Assembly (NCBI RefSeq): GCF_017355185.1
Contig: NZ_JADILJ010000020.1
Span: 1 to 64,000 of the forward strand
Reading direction: 5' to 3'
Length of the DNA stretch: 64,000 nucleotides
Source: Rathayibacter sp. SD072
GTDB taxonomy: Bacteria > Actinomycetota > Actinomycetes > Actinomycetales > Microbacteriaceae
Shown: positions 27,001-35,551 of the stretch, in pieces
How the letters are laid out: the number at the start of each line of letters is the position of its first letter
Numbering within the stretch: the first letter of the stretch is position 1
Position numbers and translations under genes: made by a program
Notes under the pieces: model-generated
Seen by the model: the letters and a program-made list of their open reading frames with translations, nothing else
Told to the model about the DNA's origin: nothing
Databases searched by the model: none

Positions 27001-27063
27001 TGCGGAAGCGCTTCGACTCTGCGTACAGTGCTTAGCAGCACAGCCCCGTCGAAGCGTTTCGAG
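27001..27063 (+). promoter_or_regulatory. promoter and two LacI operators of the xyl-locus regulator gene
   Basis: TTGCGG (27001-27006) and TACAGT (27025-27030) are 18 bases apart. An operator with core GAAGCGCTTC (27006-27015) fills the spacer. A second, TCGAAGCGTTTCGA (27050-27063), lies after the start site. Both match the site at 28187-28200, which points to autoregulation. Confidence 0.65.
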
Positions 27064-27103
27064 CATCGGAGGGGTCCGACGACGAGGTCCGGCAGGAGGA
27101 ACG

Positions 27104-28138
27104 ATGGCGACCATCCACGACGTCGCCCGCGCTGCCGGGGTCTCGATCAGCACGGTGTCCTACGCCCTCTCGGGCAAGCGCTCCATCGCCGCCACGACCC
27201 GTCAGCGGGTCGACGAGGCCGTGCGCGAGCTCGGCTACCGGCCGCACGCCGGAGCCCGGATGCTGGCCGGGGCGCGCACGCACATCCTGGCCCTCTCGGC
27301 GCCGATGCGCGGCGAGCTGCACCTGCCCACCCACATGCGCTTCGTGACCGAGGTGCTCGAGCGGGCCCGCGAGTCCGACTACGACGTGCTGCTGCTCGTC
27401 ACCGACGAGGCGTCCAGCGGCATCGGCCGCGTCTCCTCCTCCTCCCTCGTCGACGGCATCGTGCTCATGGGCGTCGACGACGACGACGACCGCGCCGCGC
27501 TCATCCGCGATGCGGGGGTGCCGGCGACCTTCATCGGCGTCCCCTCCGACGCCCACGACCTGGCCTGCGTCGACCTCGACTTCGCCGAGGCGGCGCGGCG
27601 CAGCGTCCGCACGCTCGCCGAGCAGGGCCACCGCTCCCTCGGGCTCATCGAGCACCCGCAGTCGTACACCGACCGCAACGCCGGCTTCGTGCGCCGCTTC
27701 GACGACGCGTTCCGAGCGGAGTGCGACGCGCTCGGCCTCGAGGTCGTCGTCGAGCGCCCGCACCTCGGCCGAGCCAGCGCCGCGTCCGCCGTCGACGCGA
27801 TCCTCGGATCCCCCCTCGCCCCGACCGCGCTCGTCCTGCACTGCAACGAGCCGGTCGCCGAGGCCGCCGTCGAGCGCGTGCTCGAGCGCGGCCTCTCCGT
27901 CCCCGGGGACCTCTCGGTCCTCGCCGCCTGCGCGAGCTACGACGGGGCGGCGCTGCCGGTCCCGGTCAGCTCGTTCCCCCTGCCGTTCGACGCGATGTGC
28001 CGTGCGGCCGTCGGTCGCACCCTGCAGCAGATCGAGTCCGGACGCACCGTCGGGGTCGATCTCCTCCCGCCCCACTACGTCGATCGCGGCTCCGTCGCGC
28101 TCGCGGCGATCCGCGCCCGTTCGCCGATCGCCTCCTGA
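27104..28138 (+). CDS. LacI-family regulator of the xyloside/xylose locus
   Basis: A 344-residue protein starting [20 protein letters not shown] with AGGAGG upstream. The helix-turn-helix and the hinge [15 protein letters not shown] are followed by a sugar-binding domain ([24 protein letters not shown]). The C-terminal region lacks the usual G-Y/F-DD-I motif and has [15 protein letters not shown] instead, so its effector pocket is unusual. It is divergent from xylA and directly upstream of the carbohydrate importer. Operators on both sides of the gene share one consensus (TCGAARCGYTTCGA), so it probably represses itself and the importer. The effector may be xylose or a xyloside. Confidence 0.9.
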   Translation: MATIHDVARAAGVSISTVSYALSGKRSIAATTRQRVDEAVRELGYRPHAGARMLAGARTHILALSAPMRGELHLPTHMRFVTEVLERARESDYDVLLLVTDEASSGIGRVSSSSLVDGIVLMGVDDDDDRAALIRDAGVPATFIGVPSDAHDLACVDLDFAEAARRSVRTLAEQGHRSLGLIEHPQSYTDRNAGFVRRFDDAFRAECDALGLEVVVERPHLGRASAASAVDAILGSPLAPTALVLHCNEPVAEAAVERVLERGLSVPGDLSVLAACASYDGAALPVPVSSFPLPFDAMCRAAVGRTLQQIESGRTVGVDLLPPHYVDRGSVALAAIRARSPIAS

Positions 28139-28186
28139 CGCCCCTCCCTCCTCGTCCTCTTTTCCCGACTCCCCGTCGGCCGATCG

Positions 28187-28200
28187 TCGAAACGCTTCGA
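28187..28200 (+). promoter_or_regulatory. LacI operator before the carbohydrate importer operon
   Basis: TCGAAACGCTTCGA is the exact reverse complement of the operator at 27050-27063. With flanks, 28185-28202 forms an 18-bp palindrome with one mismatched pair. It lies 81 bases before the binding-protein start. Confidence 0.7.
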
Positions 28201-28280
28201 CGCATGGCTGATCGGAGAGCGCTCCACCACCACCCACGCAGTCACAGCCCAGCGGCACCGTCCGAAGGAGAACACCCGCT

Positions 28281-29657
28281 ATGTCGCCTCGTCCCCGCAC
28301 CGCCTTCCACCGCCCCACCGCCGCCGCGGTCGGCTCGCTCAGCCGCCGCGGCCTGATCGCCGGAGGCGTCGGCATCGGCGCGATCTTCGCGCTCGCCGCC
28401 TGCTCCGGAGGAGGATCCGACGCCGGATCCGACGCCCTCGCCACCGAGGTCGACGGCGCCGGCCGCACCCTCACCATGTGGGACTTCGAGACCCCCGACA
28501 GCGACCGAGGCATCGCCTGGCTCGCCGCCCGCGACATCTTCACGAAGGAGACGGGAGCCGAGATCGCCTACGAGTTCAAGGCGTTCGAGCAGCTGCGCAC
28601 CGGCGCCAGCCAGATCTTCAACTCCAACTCTGCCCCCGACGTCGTCGAGTACAACAAGGGCAACGCGACCAGCGGACTGCTCTCGAGCCAGGGCCTGCTC
28701 ACGAACCTCGACGAGGCCGTCGAGTTCTACGGCTGGGACAAGCTCGTCCCGGGAGCCCTCCAGACGACCGCCAAGTACGACGAGGACGGCATCATGGGCT
28801 CCGGCTCCTGGTACGGCATCCCGAACTACGGCGAGTTCACCTTCGTCTACTACAACGAGGACGTCTTCGCGGCGAACGGCATCGAGGTGCCGACGACGTA
28901 CGACGAGTTCATCGCGGTGCTCGACGCCTTCGTCGCCAAGGGCATCACCCCGCTCGCCGAGGCCGGCGCCGAGTACCCGCTGCAGCAGCTCTTCTACCAG
29001 CTCGCGCTGCTGAAGGCCGACCGTCAGTGGATCACCGACTACCAGACCTACACGGGCGAGGTCGACTTCTCGGACGCCGCGTGGTCCTACGCCGCCGACC
29101 AGCTCCAGGAGTACGTCGACAAGGGCTACATCTCGCCGGACGCCTCCGGTCTCAAGGCCGAGGACGCGGGCACCGCCTTCATCTCGGGCGAGTACCCGAT
29201 CTTCTTCTCGGGCTCGTGGTGGTTCGGCCGCTTCAAGACCGAGATCACCGGCTTCGAGTGGAACACCTTCCTCTTTCCGGGCGCCGAGTTCACGATGGGC
29301 TCCGCCGGCAACCACTGGGTCATCCCGGAGACGGCGAAGAACAAGGACCTCGCCTACAAGTGGATCGACATCACGATGCGTCCCGAGATCCAGAACCTGA
29401 TCGGCAACAACGGAGGCATCCCGCTGGTCGTCGACGAGTCGGCGATCACGGACGAGAAGAGCAAGGAGCTGCTGTCGCAGTGGAAGACGGTCGTCGACGG
29501 CGACCAGCTCTCCTTCTACCCCGACTGGCCCACCGCCACCTTCTACGACGACCTCGTGGCCGCGACGCAGGAGCTGCTCAACAAGTCGACGTCGACCGAC
29601 GAGATGCTGTCGCAGCTCCAGGAGAAGTACGACGACGGCGTCGACGACATCAAGTGA
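28281..29657 (+). CDS. carbohydrate ABC transporter substrate-binding lipoprotein
   Basis: A 458-residue protein. The N-terminus has a twin-Arg-like SRRGLIAGGVGIGAIFA followed by the lipobox LAACSGGG, so it is a lipoprotein, possibly exported by Tat. The mature domain is the family 1 extracellular binding fold (MalE/UgpB-like), with EYNKGNATSGLLSSQG and YGIPNYGEFTFVYYNEDVF, typical of oligosaccharide binders. AGGAG lies before the ATG. It is the first gene of the importer operon. Beside xylAB and alpha-xylosidase it probably binds a xylose-containing oligosaccharide. A stem-loop begins inside the last codons. Confidence 0.92.
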   Translation: MSPRPRTAFHRPTAAAVGSLSRRGLIAGGVGIGAIFALAACSGGGSDAGSDALATEVDGAGRTLTMWDFETPDSDRGIAWLAARDIFTKETGAEIAYEFKAFEQLRTGASQIFNSNSAPDVVEYNKGNATSGLLSSQGLLTNLDEAVEFYGWDKLVPGALQTTAKYDEDGIMGSGSWYGIPNYGEFTFVYYNEDVFAANGIEVPTTYDEFIAVLDAFVAKGITPLAEAGAEYPLQQLFYQLALLKADRQWITDYQTYTGEVDFSDAAWSYAADQLQEYVDKGYISPDASGLKAEDAGTAFISGEYPIFFSGSWWFGRFKTEITGFEWNTFLFPGAEFTMGSAGNHWVIPETAKNKDLAYKWIDITMRPEIQNLIGNNGGIPLVVDESAITDEKSKELLSQWKTVVDGDQLSFYPDWPTATFYDDLVAATQELLNKSTSTDEMLSQLQEKYDDGVDDIK

Positions 29658-29775
29658 CGCGCAGCGTCACTTGAAGGCGGCCAGCCCCGCGCCCACAGGC
29701 GCGGAATGACCGCGGAAGCCTCGACAACGCGACGGCGACCCCTCAATGGGGTCGCATGAAGCTCCGCTGAGCTTC
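29651..29775 (+). other. array of four stem-loops between binding-protein and permease genes
   Basis: Perfect hairpins follow one another. 29651-29673 has 10-bp arms and contains the stop codon. 29687-29704 has 7-bp arms. 29735-29755 has 8-bp arms. 29758-29775 has 6-bp arms. A fifth, the dispersed palindrome at 29787-29849, completes the 235-base gap. I see no gene in it. Confidence 0.65.
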
Positions 29776-29786
29776 CGCCTCCCCTC

Positions 29787-29849
29787 CCGCGAGACGCCAC
29801 TCCGGTACACGACACGACGTCGGACCCGTACCGGAGCGGCATCTCGCGG
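29787..29849. repeat. dispersed palindrome, copy B
   Basis: Arms 29787-29808 and 29828-29849 pair at 20 of 22 positions. The sequence matches copy A at 24102-24164 in both arms and in the start of the spacer (ACGACACG). Here it lies inside an operon, not between convergent genes. Confidence 0.7.
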
Positions 29850-29892
29850 CCCCCTCCCGCACGCCTCCCCGCACACCCCTCTAGGAGTACCC

Positions 29893-30855
29893 ATGACGAC
29901 GACCGCACCGCGTCGCGCGGAGAGCGCGCCACCGCCTCCGGCCGCGAAGCCCCCGCGCGAGAAGCGCTCGAGCGGCTACTGGCTCTACCTCATCCCGGGC
30001 TTCGTGCTCTTCGCGTTCATCGTGCTGATCCCGCTCGTCTGGAACGTCTACATCAGCTTCACCTCGTGGCGCGGCATCAAGCCGCCGATCTTCATCGGCC
30101 TCGAGAACTGGGTCGAGCTGATGGGCGACGACCAGTTCTGGACGTCGTTCCTCAACTCCGTCTACATGATCATCGCCATGGTGATCGTGCCCACGATCCT
30201 CGGCCTCCTGCTCGCCGCGATCCTGTTCGACCTGGTCGGCAAGAAGTTCGGCGGCAAGCTCGCGAGCTTCCTCCGCGCCACCTACTACCTCCCGCAGATC
30301 CTCCCCACGGTGATCGCGGCGATCGTCATCGGCTGGATCCTCCGCCCCGACAACGGCGCGCTCAACTCGATCCTCGAGGCGGTGGGCCTCGGCTCGCTCT
30401 CGCACGACTGGCTCGGCAAGCCGGACACCGCGATGCTCTCGATCATGGTCGTGATGATCTGGGTCCAGCTGGGCTACCCGGTCGTCATCTTCATGGCGGC
30501 GCTGCAGCGCGTGGATCCCGAGCTCTACGAGGCGGCGGAGCTCGACGGCGCGAACTGGTTCCAGCGCTTCCGCTGGATCACCGTGTCGATCATCCGCCCC
30601 GAGATCTTCGTGGTCACCCTCACCTGCACGATCGCCGCGCTGAAGGTCTTCGGACCGATCTACGCGCTGACCCGCGGCGGTCCCGGCGACTCGACGATCG
30701 TGCCGAGCTACTACTCCTACACCGAGTTCTTCCAGAAGCAGCAGGTGGGCTACGGCGCCACCATCGCGACCGCGCTCACGATCGTCATCGTGATCCTGGC
30801 CGTGCTGTTCATCCGCGCCCAGGAGCGCGTCGAGCGCAGCGAAGGAGCCCGCTGA
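29893..30855 (+). CDS. carbohydrate ABC transporter permease (MalF/UgpA type)
   Basis: A 320-residue membrane protein starting MTTTAPRRAESAPPPP, preceded by AGGAG. It has six helices; the first is at about 33-55 (YWLYLIPGFVLFAFIVLI). The EAA loop is LYEAAELDGANWFQRFRWITVSIIRP near 212-237. It forms the channel with the next gene product, with which it overlaps (TGATG). No ATPase gene is present here, so the importer probably shares a MsiK-like multitask ATPase encoded elsewhere, as is usual for actinobacterial oligosaccharide systems. Confidence 0.93.
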   Translation: MTTTAPRRAESAPPPPAAKPPREKRSSGYWLYLIPGFVLFAFIVLIPLVWNVYISFTSWRGIKPPIFIGLENWVELMGDDQFWTSFLNSVYMIIAMVIVPTILGLLLAAILFDLVGKKFGGKLASFLRATYYLPQILPTVIAAIVIGWILRPDNGALNSILEAVGLGSLSHDWLGKPDTAMLSIMVVMIWVQLGYPVVIFMAALQRVDPELYEAAELDGANWFQRFRWITVSIIRPEIFVVTLTCTIAALKVFGPIYALTRGGPGDSTIVPSYYSYTEFFQKQQVGYGATIATALTIVIVILAVLFIRAQERVERSEGAR

Positions 30856-31775
30856 TGTCGGCCGTCGAGACCCTGCCCCTCACCCAGGCGGGCACCGCGG
30901 ACAGCGACCTGACCACGTCGCGCCGCGCGCCCAAGCCCGCCAAGGGCACGACCAAGCGCACGATCGGCGACTGGGCGATCCTCGTGGTCGCGATCGTCAT
31001 CGGCCTCGTGATCATCAGCCCGGTGCTGCTGATCCTGCTCAACTCGTTCAAGACGCCGGCCGAGTACTCCGCCGGTGGCCCGCTCGCGTTCCCGACCGGC
31101 CTCTCCTTCGACGGCCTGTCGACCTTCTGGGAGCGGGTGAACTTCCCCGAGAAGCTCGGCAACTCGATCCTCATCTCGGGATCGGTCGCGATCCTCGCAG
31201 TCGCGCTCTCGGTCCTGAACGCCTACGCGATCGGCATCGGCCGCGTGAAGGGCCGCAGCTGGATCATCGTGCTGTTCCTGCTGGCGAACATGCTGCCGCA
31301 GGAGGCCCTGCTCTACCCGCTGTACTACATGTTCAAGGCGGTCGGGATCTACGACAGCCAGCTGTCCGTGATCATCATCTTCACGGTCATCCAGTCGGCC
31401 TTCGGCACGTACCTGCTCTCGAGCGTCTACGGCACGTTCCCGAAGGAGATCCTCGAGGCCGCGGCGCTGGACGGCGCGTCGAAGTGGCAGGTGCTCACCC
31501 GGGTGATCGTGCCGATCTCGCGGCCGACCCTCTCGGTGCTGATGATCTTCTTCTTCATCTGGACCTGGAACGAGTTCCTCATCCCCCTGGTGTTCCTCGT
31601 GAGCGACGCGACGCAGACCGTCCCGATCGCGATCTCGAGCCTCCAGGGCGACAAGATCATGGACGTCACGACGACCAGTGCGAGCGCCTTGCTGGGCCTG
31701 CTCCCGACGCTGATCTTCTTCCTGATCTTCCAGCGCACGCTGACCCGCGGCATCACCGCCGGCGCGGTCAAGTAG
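30855..31775 (+). CDS. carbohydrate ABC transporter permease (MalG/UgpE type)
   Basis: A 306-residue membrane protein with six helices. Its ATG shares one base with the stop of the first permease gene. The EAA loop is ILEAAALDGASKWQVLTRVIVPISRP near 195-220, where the shared ATPase docks. The periplasmic start LNSFKTPAEYSAGGPLAFPTG is typical of MalG-like subunits. It is co-transcribed with the first permease and followed by a hairpin before the alpha-xylosidase gene. Confidence 0.93.
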   Translation: MSAVETLPLTQAGTADSDLTTSRRAPKPAKGTTKRTIGDWAILVVAIVIGLVIISPVLLILLNSFKTPAEYSAGGPLAFPTGLSFDGLSTFWERVNFPEKLGNSILISGSVAILAVALSVLNAYAIGIGRVKGRSWIIVLFLLANMLPQEALLYPLYYMFKAVGIYDSQLSVIIIFTVIQSAFGTYLLSSVYGTFPKEILEAAALDGASKWQVLTRVIVPISRPTLSVLMIFFFIWTWNEFLIPLVFLVSDATQTVPIAISSLQGDKIMDVTTTSASALLGLLPTLIFFLIFQRTLTRGITAGAVK

Positions 31776-31783
31776 CACCACCT

Positions 31784-31819
31784 CCGCGAGCGGGGGCCTC
31801 TCCGGCCCCTGCTCCGCGG
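31784..31819 (+). terminator. hairpin between permease and alpha-xylosidase genes
   Basis: GAGCGGGGGCC (31788-31798) pairs with GGCCCCTGCTC (31804-31814) with one mismatch, extended by CCGCG/CGCGG flanks. It lies 13-44 bases past the permease stop. It may attenuate read-through into the xylosidase gene. Confidence 0.5.
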
Positions 31820-31868
31820 CGCCCGCACTCCGCACGACCACCTCCACCGCCACCAGAGAGGCACACGC

Positions 31869-34085
31869 ATGAAGTTCACCGACGGGTTCTGGCAGACGAG
31901 GGCCGGATTCACCGCCCTGTTCGCGCAGGAGGCGTACGACATCCGCGCCACCGGCTCCGCGCTGGAGGTGATCGCGCCGACGAAGGTCATCCAGGGCCGG
32001 GGCGACGTGCTGAACCGCCCCGCGCTCACCGTCACGGTCTCCTCGCCCGCGGAGGGCGTCGCGAAGGTGCGCATCGAGCACTGGCGCGGCGCGGCGACCC
32101 GTCCCGGGTTCGCCCTGGCCGAGGGATCGGTGGGCGAGGCGAGCGTCACGGAGGCGGGCGGAGTGCTCCGCACGGGCGACCTCGAGGTCCGCGTCGCGCA
32201 GGGCGCACCCTGGTCGCTGGAGTTCTGGGACACCGCGACCGGCACCCGTCTCACCGGCTCCGGCCACAAGTCCCAGGGCTACCTCACTGGACCCGACGGC
32301 GACGCGTACGTGCACGAGCAGCTCGACCTCGGCGTCGGCGAGCTCGTCTACGGTCTCGGCGAGCGCTTCGGACCGTTCGTGAAGAACGGCCAGACCGTCG
32401 ACGTCTGGAACGCCGACGGCGGCACCTCCTCGGAGCAGGCCTACAAGAACGTCCCCTTCTACCTCTCCAACCGCGGCTACGGCGTGCTCGTCAACGACCC
32501 CGGGCTCGTCTCGTTCGAGATCGGCTCGGAGTCGGTCGAGCGCGTGCAGTTCTCGGTCGGCGGCGAGGCGCTGGAGTACCTGGTGATCCAGGGCCCGACG
32601 AAGAAGGACGTGCTCCGCCGCTACACGGGGCTCGCCGGCCGCCCCTCCGTCGTGCCCGCGTGGAGCTACGGCCTCTGGCTGACCACGAGCTTCACGACGA
32701 GCTACGACGAGGAGACCGTCAACTCCTTCATCGACGGCTTCGCCGAGCGCGAGCTGCCGCTGTCGGCCTTCCACTTCGACTGCTTCTGGATGCGCGAGTT
32801 CCAGTGGACCGACCTCGAGTGGGACTCCCGGACCTTCCCCGATCCCGAGGGCATGCTCGCCCGCCTGCACGACCGGGGCCTGAAGACCTGCGTCTGGATC
32901 AACCCCTACATCGCCCAGGCCTCGCCGCTCTTCGCGGAGGGCCGCGAGAAGGGCTACCTGCTGAAGACGACGTCGGGTGACGTCTGGCAGTGGGACCTCT
33001 GGGTGGCCGGCATGGCGCTGGTCGACTTCACGAACCCGGAGGCGACGCGCTGGTTCCAGGACAAGCTGCGCGTCCTCGTGCGCCAGGGCGTCGACTCCTT
33101 CAAGACCGACTTCGGCGAGCGGATCCCGGCCGAGGGCGTGGTCTGGGCCGACGGCACCGATCCGGAGGCCATGCACAACTGGTACACCCAGCTCTACAAC
33201 CTCGCGGTGCACCAGGTGCTCGTCGAGGAGCTGGGGGAGGGACGCGCGACGCTCTTCGCCCGCAGCGCCACGGTCGGCGGGCAGGCCCTCCCGGTCCACT
33301 GGGGTGGCGACAACACGTCGTCCTACGTGTCGATGGCCGAGACCCTCCGCGGCGGCCTGTCGCTCGCGCTCGGCGGGTTCGGCTTCTGGGCCCACGACAT
33401 CGGCGGCTTCGAGGGCACGCCCGACCCGGGCGTCTTCAAGCGCTGGCTGGCCTTCGGACTGCTCTCCTCGCACTCCCGACTGCACGGCTCGACCTCGGTG
33501 CGCGTGCCCTGGGAGTTCGGCGACGAGGCCGTCGACATCACCCGTCGCTTCACCGAGCTCAAGCTCTCGCTGATGCCGTACCTGTACGCGGCGGGGGCGG
33601 AGGCGGCCCGCGAGGGGATCCCGGTGATGCGGCCGATGACGCTCGAGTTCGAGGACGACCGGAACGCCTCTCACCTGGACACGCAGTACATGCTCGGCCA
33701 CGACCTGCTGGTCGCCCCGGTGTTCACCGCCGACGGCTCGGTCGAGTTCTACCTGCCCCGCGGCCGCTGGACCAGCTGGTGGACCGGCGAGACCACCGAC
33801 TCGACGGGGGAGTGGCGCCGCGAGGTGCACGGCTTCGACACCCTGCCGCTCTACGTGCGCGAGGGGGCGGTGGTGCCGGTGGGCTCCCGGACCGACGTGG
33901 CCGAGTACGACTACCTCGACGGGCTGGAGCTCCGGGTGTTCCCGGGCGGCGACGGCGTGCGCGAGGTGCGCATCGTGGCGCACGACTCCGGCGACGAGAC
34001 GGTCTTCACCGTCAGCCGCTCGGGCGCCGACGTGAGCGTCGACGGGCCAGAGGGCAGCTGGACCTGGAGCCGCGCGGGGGCGTGA
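31869..34085 (+). CDS. yicI: alpha-xylosidase, GH31
   Basis: A 738-residue protein without a signal peptide, so cytoplasmic. The GH31 nucleophile is Asp414 in SFKTDFGERIP, and the acid/base is Asp481 in HWGGDNTSSYVSMAETLRGG. KTDFGERIP and SGFGFW-like GGFGFWAHDIGGFEGT match E. coli YicI, which removes alpha-1,6-linked xylose from isoprimeverose and xyloglucan oligosaccharides. An N-terminal beta-sandwich (1-200) and C-terminal beta domains (about 590-738) flank the barrel. It follows the importer genes by 93 bases. The pairing of importer, alpha-xylosidase and xylAB gives a complete route from a xyloside to xylulose 5-phosphate. Confidence 0.93.
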   Translation: MKFTDGFWQTRAGFTALFAQEAYDIRATGSALEVIAPTKVIQGRGDVLNRPALTVTVSSPAEGVAKVRIEHWRGAATRPGFALAEGSVGEASVTEAGGVLRTGDLEVRVAQGAPWSLEFWDTATGTRLTGSGHKSQGYLTGPDGDAYVHEQLDLGVGELVYGLGERFGPFVKNGQTVDVWNADGGTSSEQAYKNVPFYLSNRGYGVLVNDPGLVSFEIGSESVERVQFSVGGEALEYLVIQGPTKKDVLRRYTGLAGRPSVVPAWSYGLWLTTSFTTSYDEETVNSFIDGFAERELPLSAFHFDCFWMREFQWTDLEWDSRTFPDPEGMLARLHDRGLKTCVWINPYIAQASPLFAEGREKGYLLKTTSGDVWQWDLWVAGMALVDFTNPEATRWFQDKLRVLVRQGVDSFKTDFGERIPAEGVVWADGTDPEAMHNWYTQLYNLAVHQVLVEELGEGRATLFARSATVGGQALPVHWGGDNTSSYVSMAETLRGGLSLALGGFGFWAHDIGGFEGTPDPGVFKRWLAFGLLSSHSRLHGSTSVRVPWEFGDEAVDITRRFTELKLSLMPYLYAAGAEAAREGIPVMRPMTLEFEDDRNASHLDTQYMLGHDLLVAPVFTADGSVEFYLPRGRWTSWWTGETTDSTGEWRREVHGFDTLPLYVREGAVVPVGSRTDVAEYDYLDGLELRVFPGGDGVREVRIVAHDSGDETVFTVSRSGADVSVDGPEGSWTWSRAGA

Positions 34086-34096
34086 GCCTGCGGACT

Positions 34097-34153
34097 GTCG
34101 GCTGAGAGGAGGGGATATCGCCTGACAGCGGTCATCCCCTCCTCTCAGCTGAC
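34097..34153 (+). terminator. 20-bp inverted repeat after the alpha-xylosidase gene
   Basis: Arms 34097-34116 and 34134-34153 pair at 19 of 20 positions around a 17-base spacer. It starts 12 bases after the stop codon. No U-tract follows on the plus strand. It probably ends the importer-xylosidase transcript. Confidence 0.65.
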
Positions 34154-34208
34154 GATGCGCGCGGCCGACGGCTGCGATGCGCGCGGCGGGGGTGCCGAGA
34201 GCCGCCGA

Positions 34209-34214
34209 TAGGCT
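34209..34214 (+). promoter_or_regulatory. -10 box of the ROK regulator gene
   Basis: TAGGCT lies 26 bases before the ATG at 34241, with an AGAGGAG ribosome site between. It gives the ROK gene its own transcript after the strong hairpin upstream. Confidence 0.45.
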
Positions 34215-34240
34215 GATGCGAGACCAGAGGAGACCGCGGA

Positions 34241-35431
34241 ATGCCCGATCACGCGACGCGCGGCAACACTCTCGACCGGGTCCGACGCCACAACCTGGCC
34301 GCGATCCTGCGCCTCGTGCACCGCGGCGGCCCCCGCTCGCGCTCGCAGCTGACGCGGGCCACCGGGCTCAACCGGTCCACGATCGCCGCGCTCGTGGGCG
34401 AGCTGGTGGAGCTGGGCATCGTGCGCGAGCGCGATCCCGACACGCTCAATCAAGTGGGGCGGCCGAGCCCGATCGTCGAGGCCGACCCGCGGGTGGTCGC
34501 TTTCGCCGTGAACCCCGAGATCGACGCCGTGACGGTCGCCGTGGTCGGCTTCGACGCCGAGGTGCGCCGCCGCCTCCGCCGCACCGCGATCGTGCCGACC
34601 GCCGAGGCGGCGGCCGCGCTCGCCGCGGACGCGATCGCCGAGCTGCGCGCCGAGCTGCCCGCCGACGCCCGGACGGTCGGCATCGGAGTCGCGGTTCCCG
34701 GCCTCGTCCGCGACGCCGACGGTCTCGTCCGCACCGGCCCGCACCTGGGCTGGAGCGACGAGCCGTTCTCGCGGATGCTCGCCGACGCGACCGGACTGCC
34801 CGTCCTCTCGGCCAACGACGCCAACCTCGGTGCGCTGGCCGAGAGCGTGCTCGGCGCCGGCCGCGACGTCTCGCACCTGATCTACCTCAACGGCGGCGCG
34901 AGCGGCGTCGGCGCCGGCGTGATCGTCGGAGGCGCCCCGCTGCACGGCATCGACGGCTACGCGGGCGAGATCGGCCACACCCTCGTCAACAGCGCGGGGG
35001 TCGACTGCCACTGCGGCGCCGTCGGCTGCCTCGAGACCGAGGTCGGCCGCGCCGAGCTGCTGCGCGTGCTGGGCCTGGAGGAGAGCGAGCGGCTGGAGGA
35101 GGCGCTCGCCGCCTCCGACGACCCGGCCGTCCGCGCCGAGGTCGAGCGCCAGCTCGGCCACCTCGCGGTGGCGCTGCGCAACGTCGTCAACATCTTCAAC
35201 CCGCAGCTGGTCGTGCTCGGCGGGTTCCTCGGCGCCCTCGTCGGCGTGGCGCCGGGGTTCCTCGAGGAGCGCCTGACGCACGGCGGGCCGTTCCGGGTGG
35301 CGCTGGACTCCGTCCGCATCGCGCGCACCGAGCTCGGCGGCGACCTGCTGATGATCGGAGCGGCCGAGCTGGCGTTCGAGCACCTGCTCGCCAATCCGCT
35401 GGCCGCGCCGCTGCATCCGCTCGGCCCGTGA
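34241..35431 (+). CDS. ROK-family transcriptional regulator (XylR/NagC-like)
   Basis: A 396-residue protein. The N-terminal winged helix is at about 28-60 (SRSQLTRATGLNRSTIAALVGEL). The ROK domain from about 85 has the Zn-binding motif CHCGAVGCLE near 258-267 and a sugar-kinase-like fold (VLSANDANLGALAES, YLNGGASGVGAGVIVGG). ROK regulators of this type bind xylose, glucose or N-acetylglucosamine. Between alpha-xylosidase and beta-galactosidase genes and near xylAB, a XylR-like role is likely but inferred. The inverted repeat over the xylA promoter is a candidate target. Confidence 0.9.
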   Translation: MPDHATRGNTLDRVRRHNLAAILRLVHRGGPRSRSQLTRATGLNRSTIAALVGELVELGIVRERDPDTLNQVGRPSPIVEADPRVVAFAVNPEIDAVTVAVVGFDAEVRRRLRRTAIVPTAEAAAALAADAIAELRAELPADARTVGIGVAVPGLVRDADGLVRTGPHLGWSDEPFSRMLADATGLPVLSANDANLGALAESVLGAGRDVSHLIYLNGGASGVGAGVIVGGAPLHGIDGYAGEIGHTLVNSAGVDCHCGAVGCLETEVGRAELLRVLGLEESERLEEALAASDDPAVRAEVERQLGHLAVALRNVVNIFNPQLVVLGGFLGALVGVAPGFLEERLTHGGPFRVALDSVRIARTELGGDLLMIGAAELAFEHLLANPLAAPLHPLGP

Positions 35432-35455
35432 CGGCCGGGGCTTGGGCAGGGCGGC

Positions 35456-35469
35456 GGTAAGCGCTTACC
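35456..35469 (+). promoter_or_regulatory. perfect 14-bp operator before the GH42 gene
   Basis: GGTAAGCGCTTACC is a perfect palindrome centred on GC, 83 bases before the GH42 start. It is of LacI/GalR type. Its nearest relative in the window is the site at 6868-6881. Confidence 0.7.
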
Positions 35470-35551
35470 CTGCTGGAGGACCACCGGGACCGGACGCCAC
35501 CGTCGGCGCCCCGGCCCGCACCACCGCTGCGGCGGTCGAAGGAGAGAGCAC

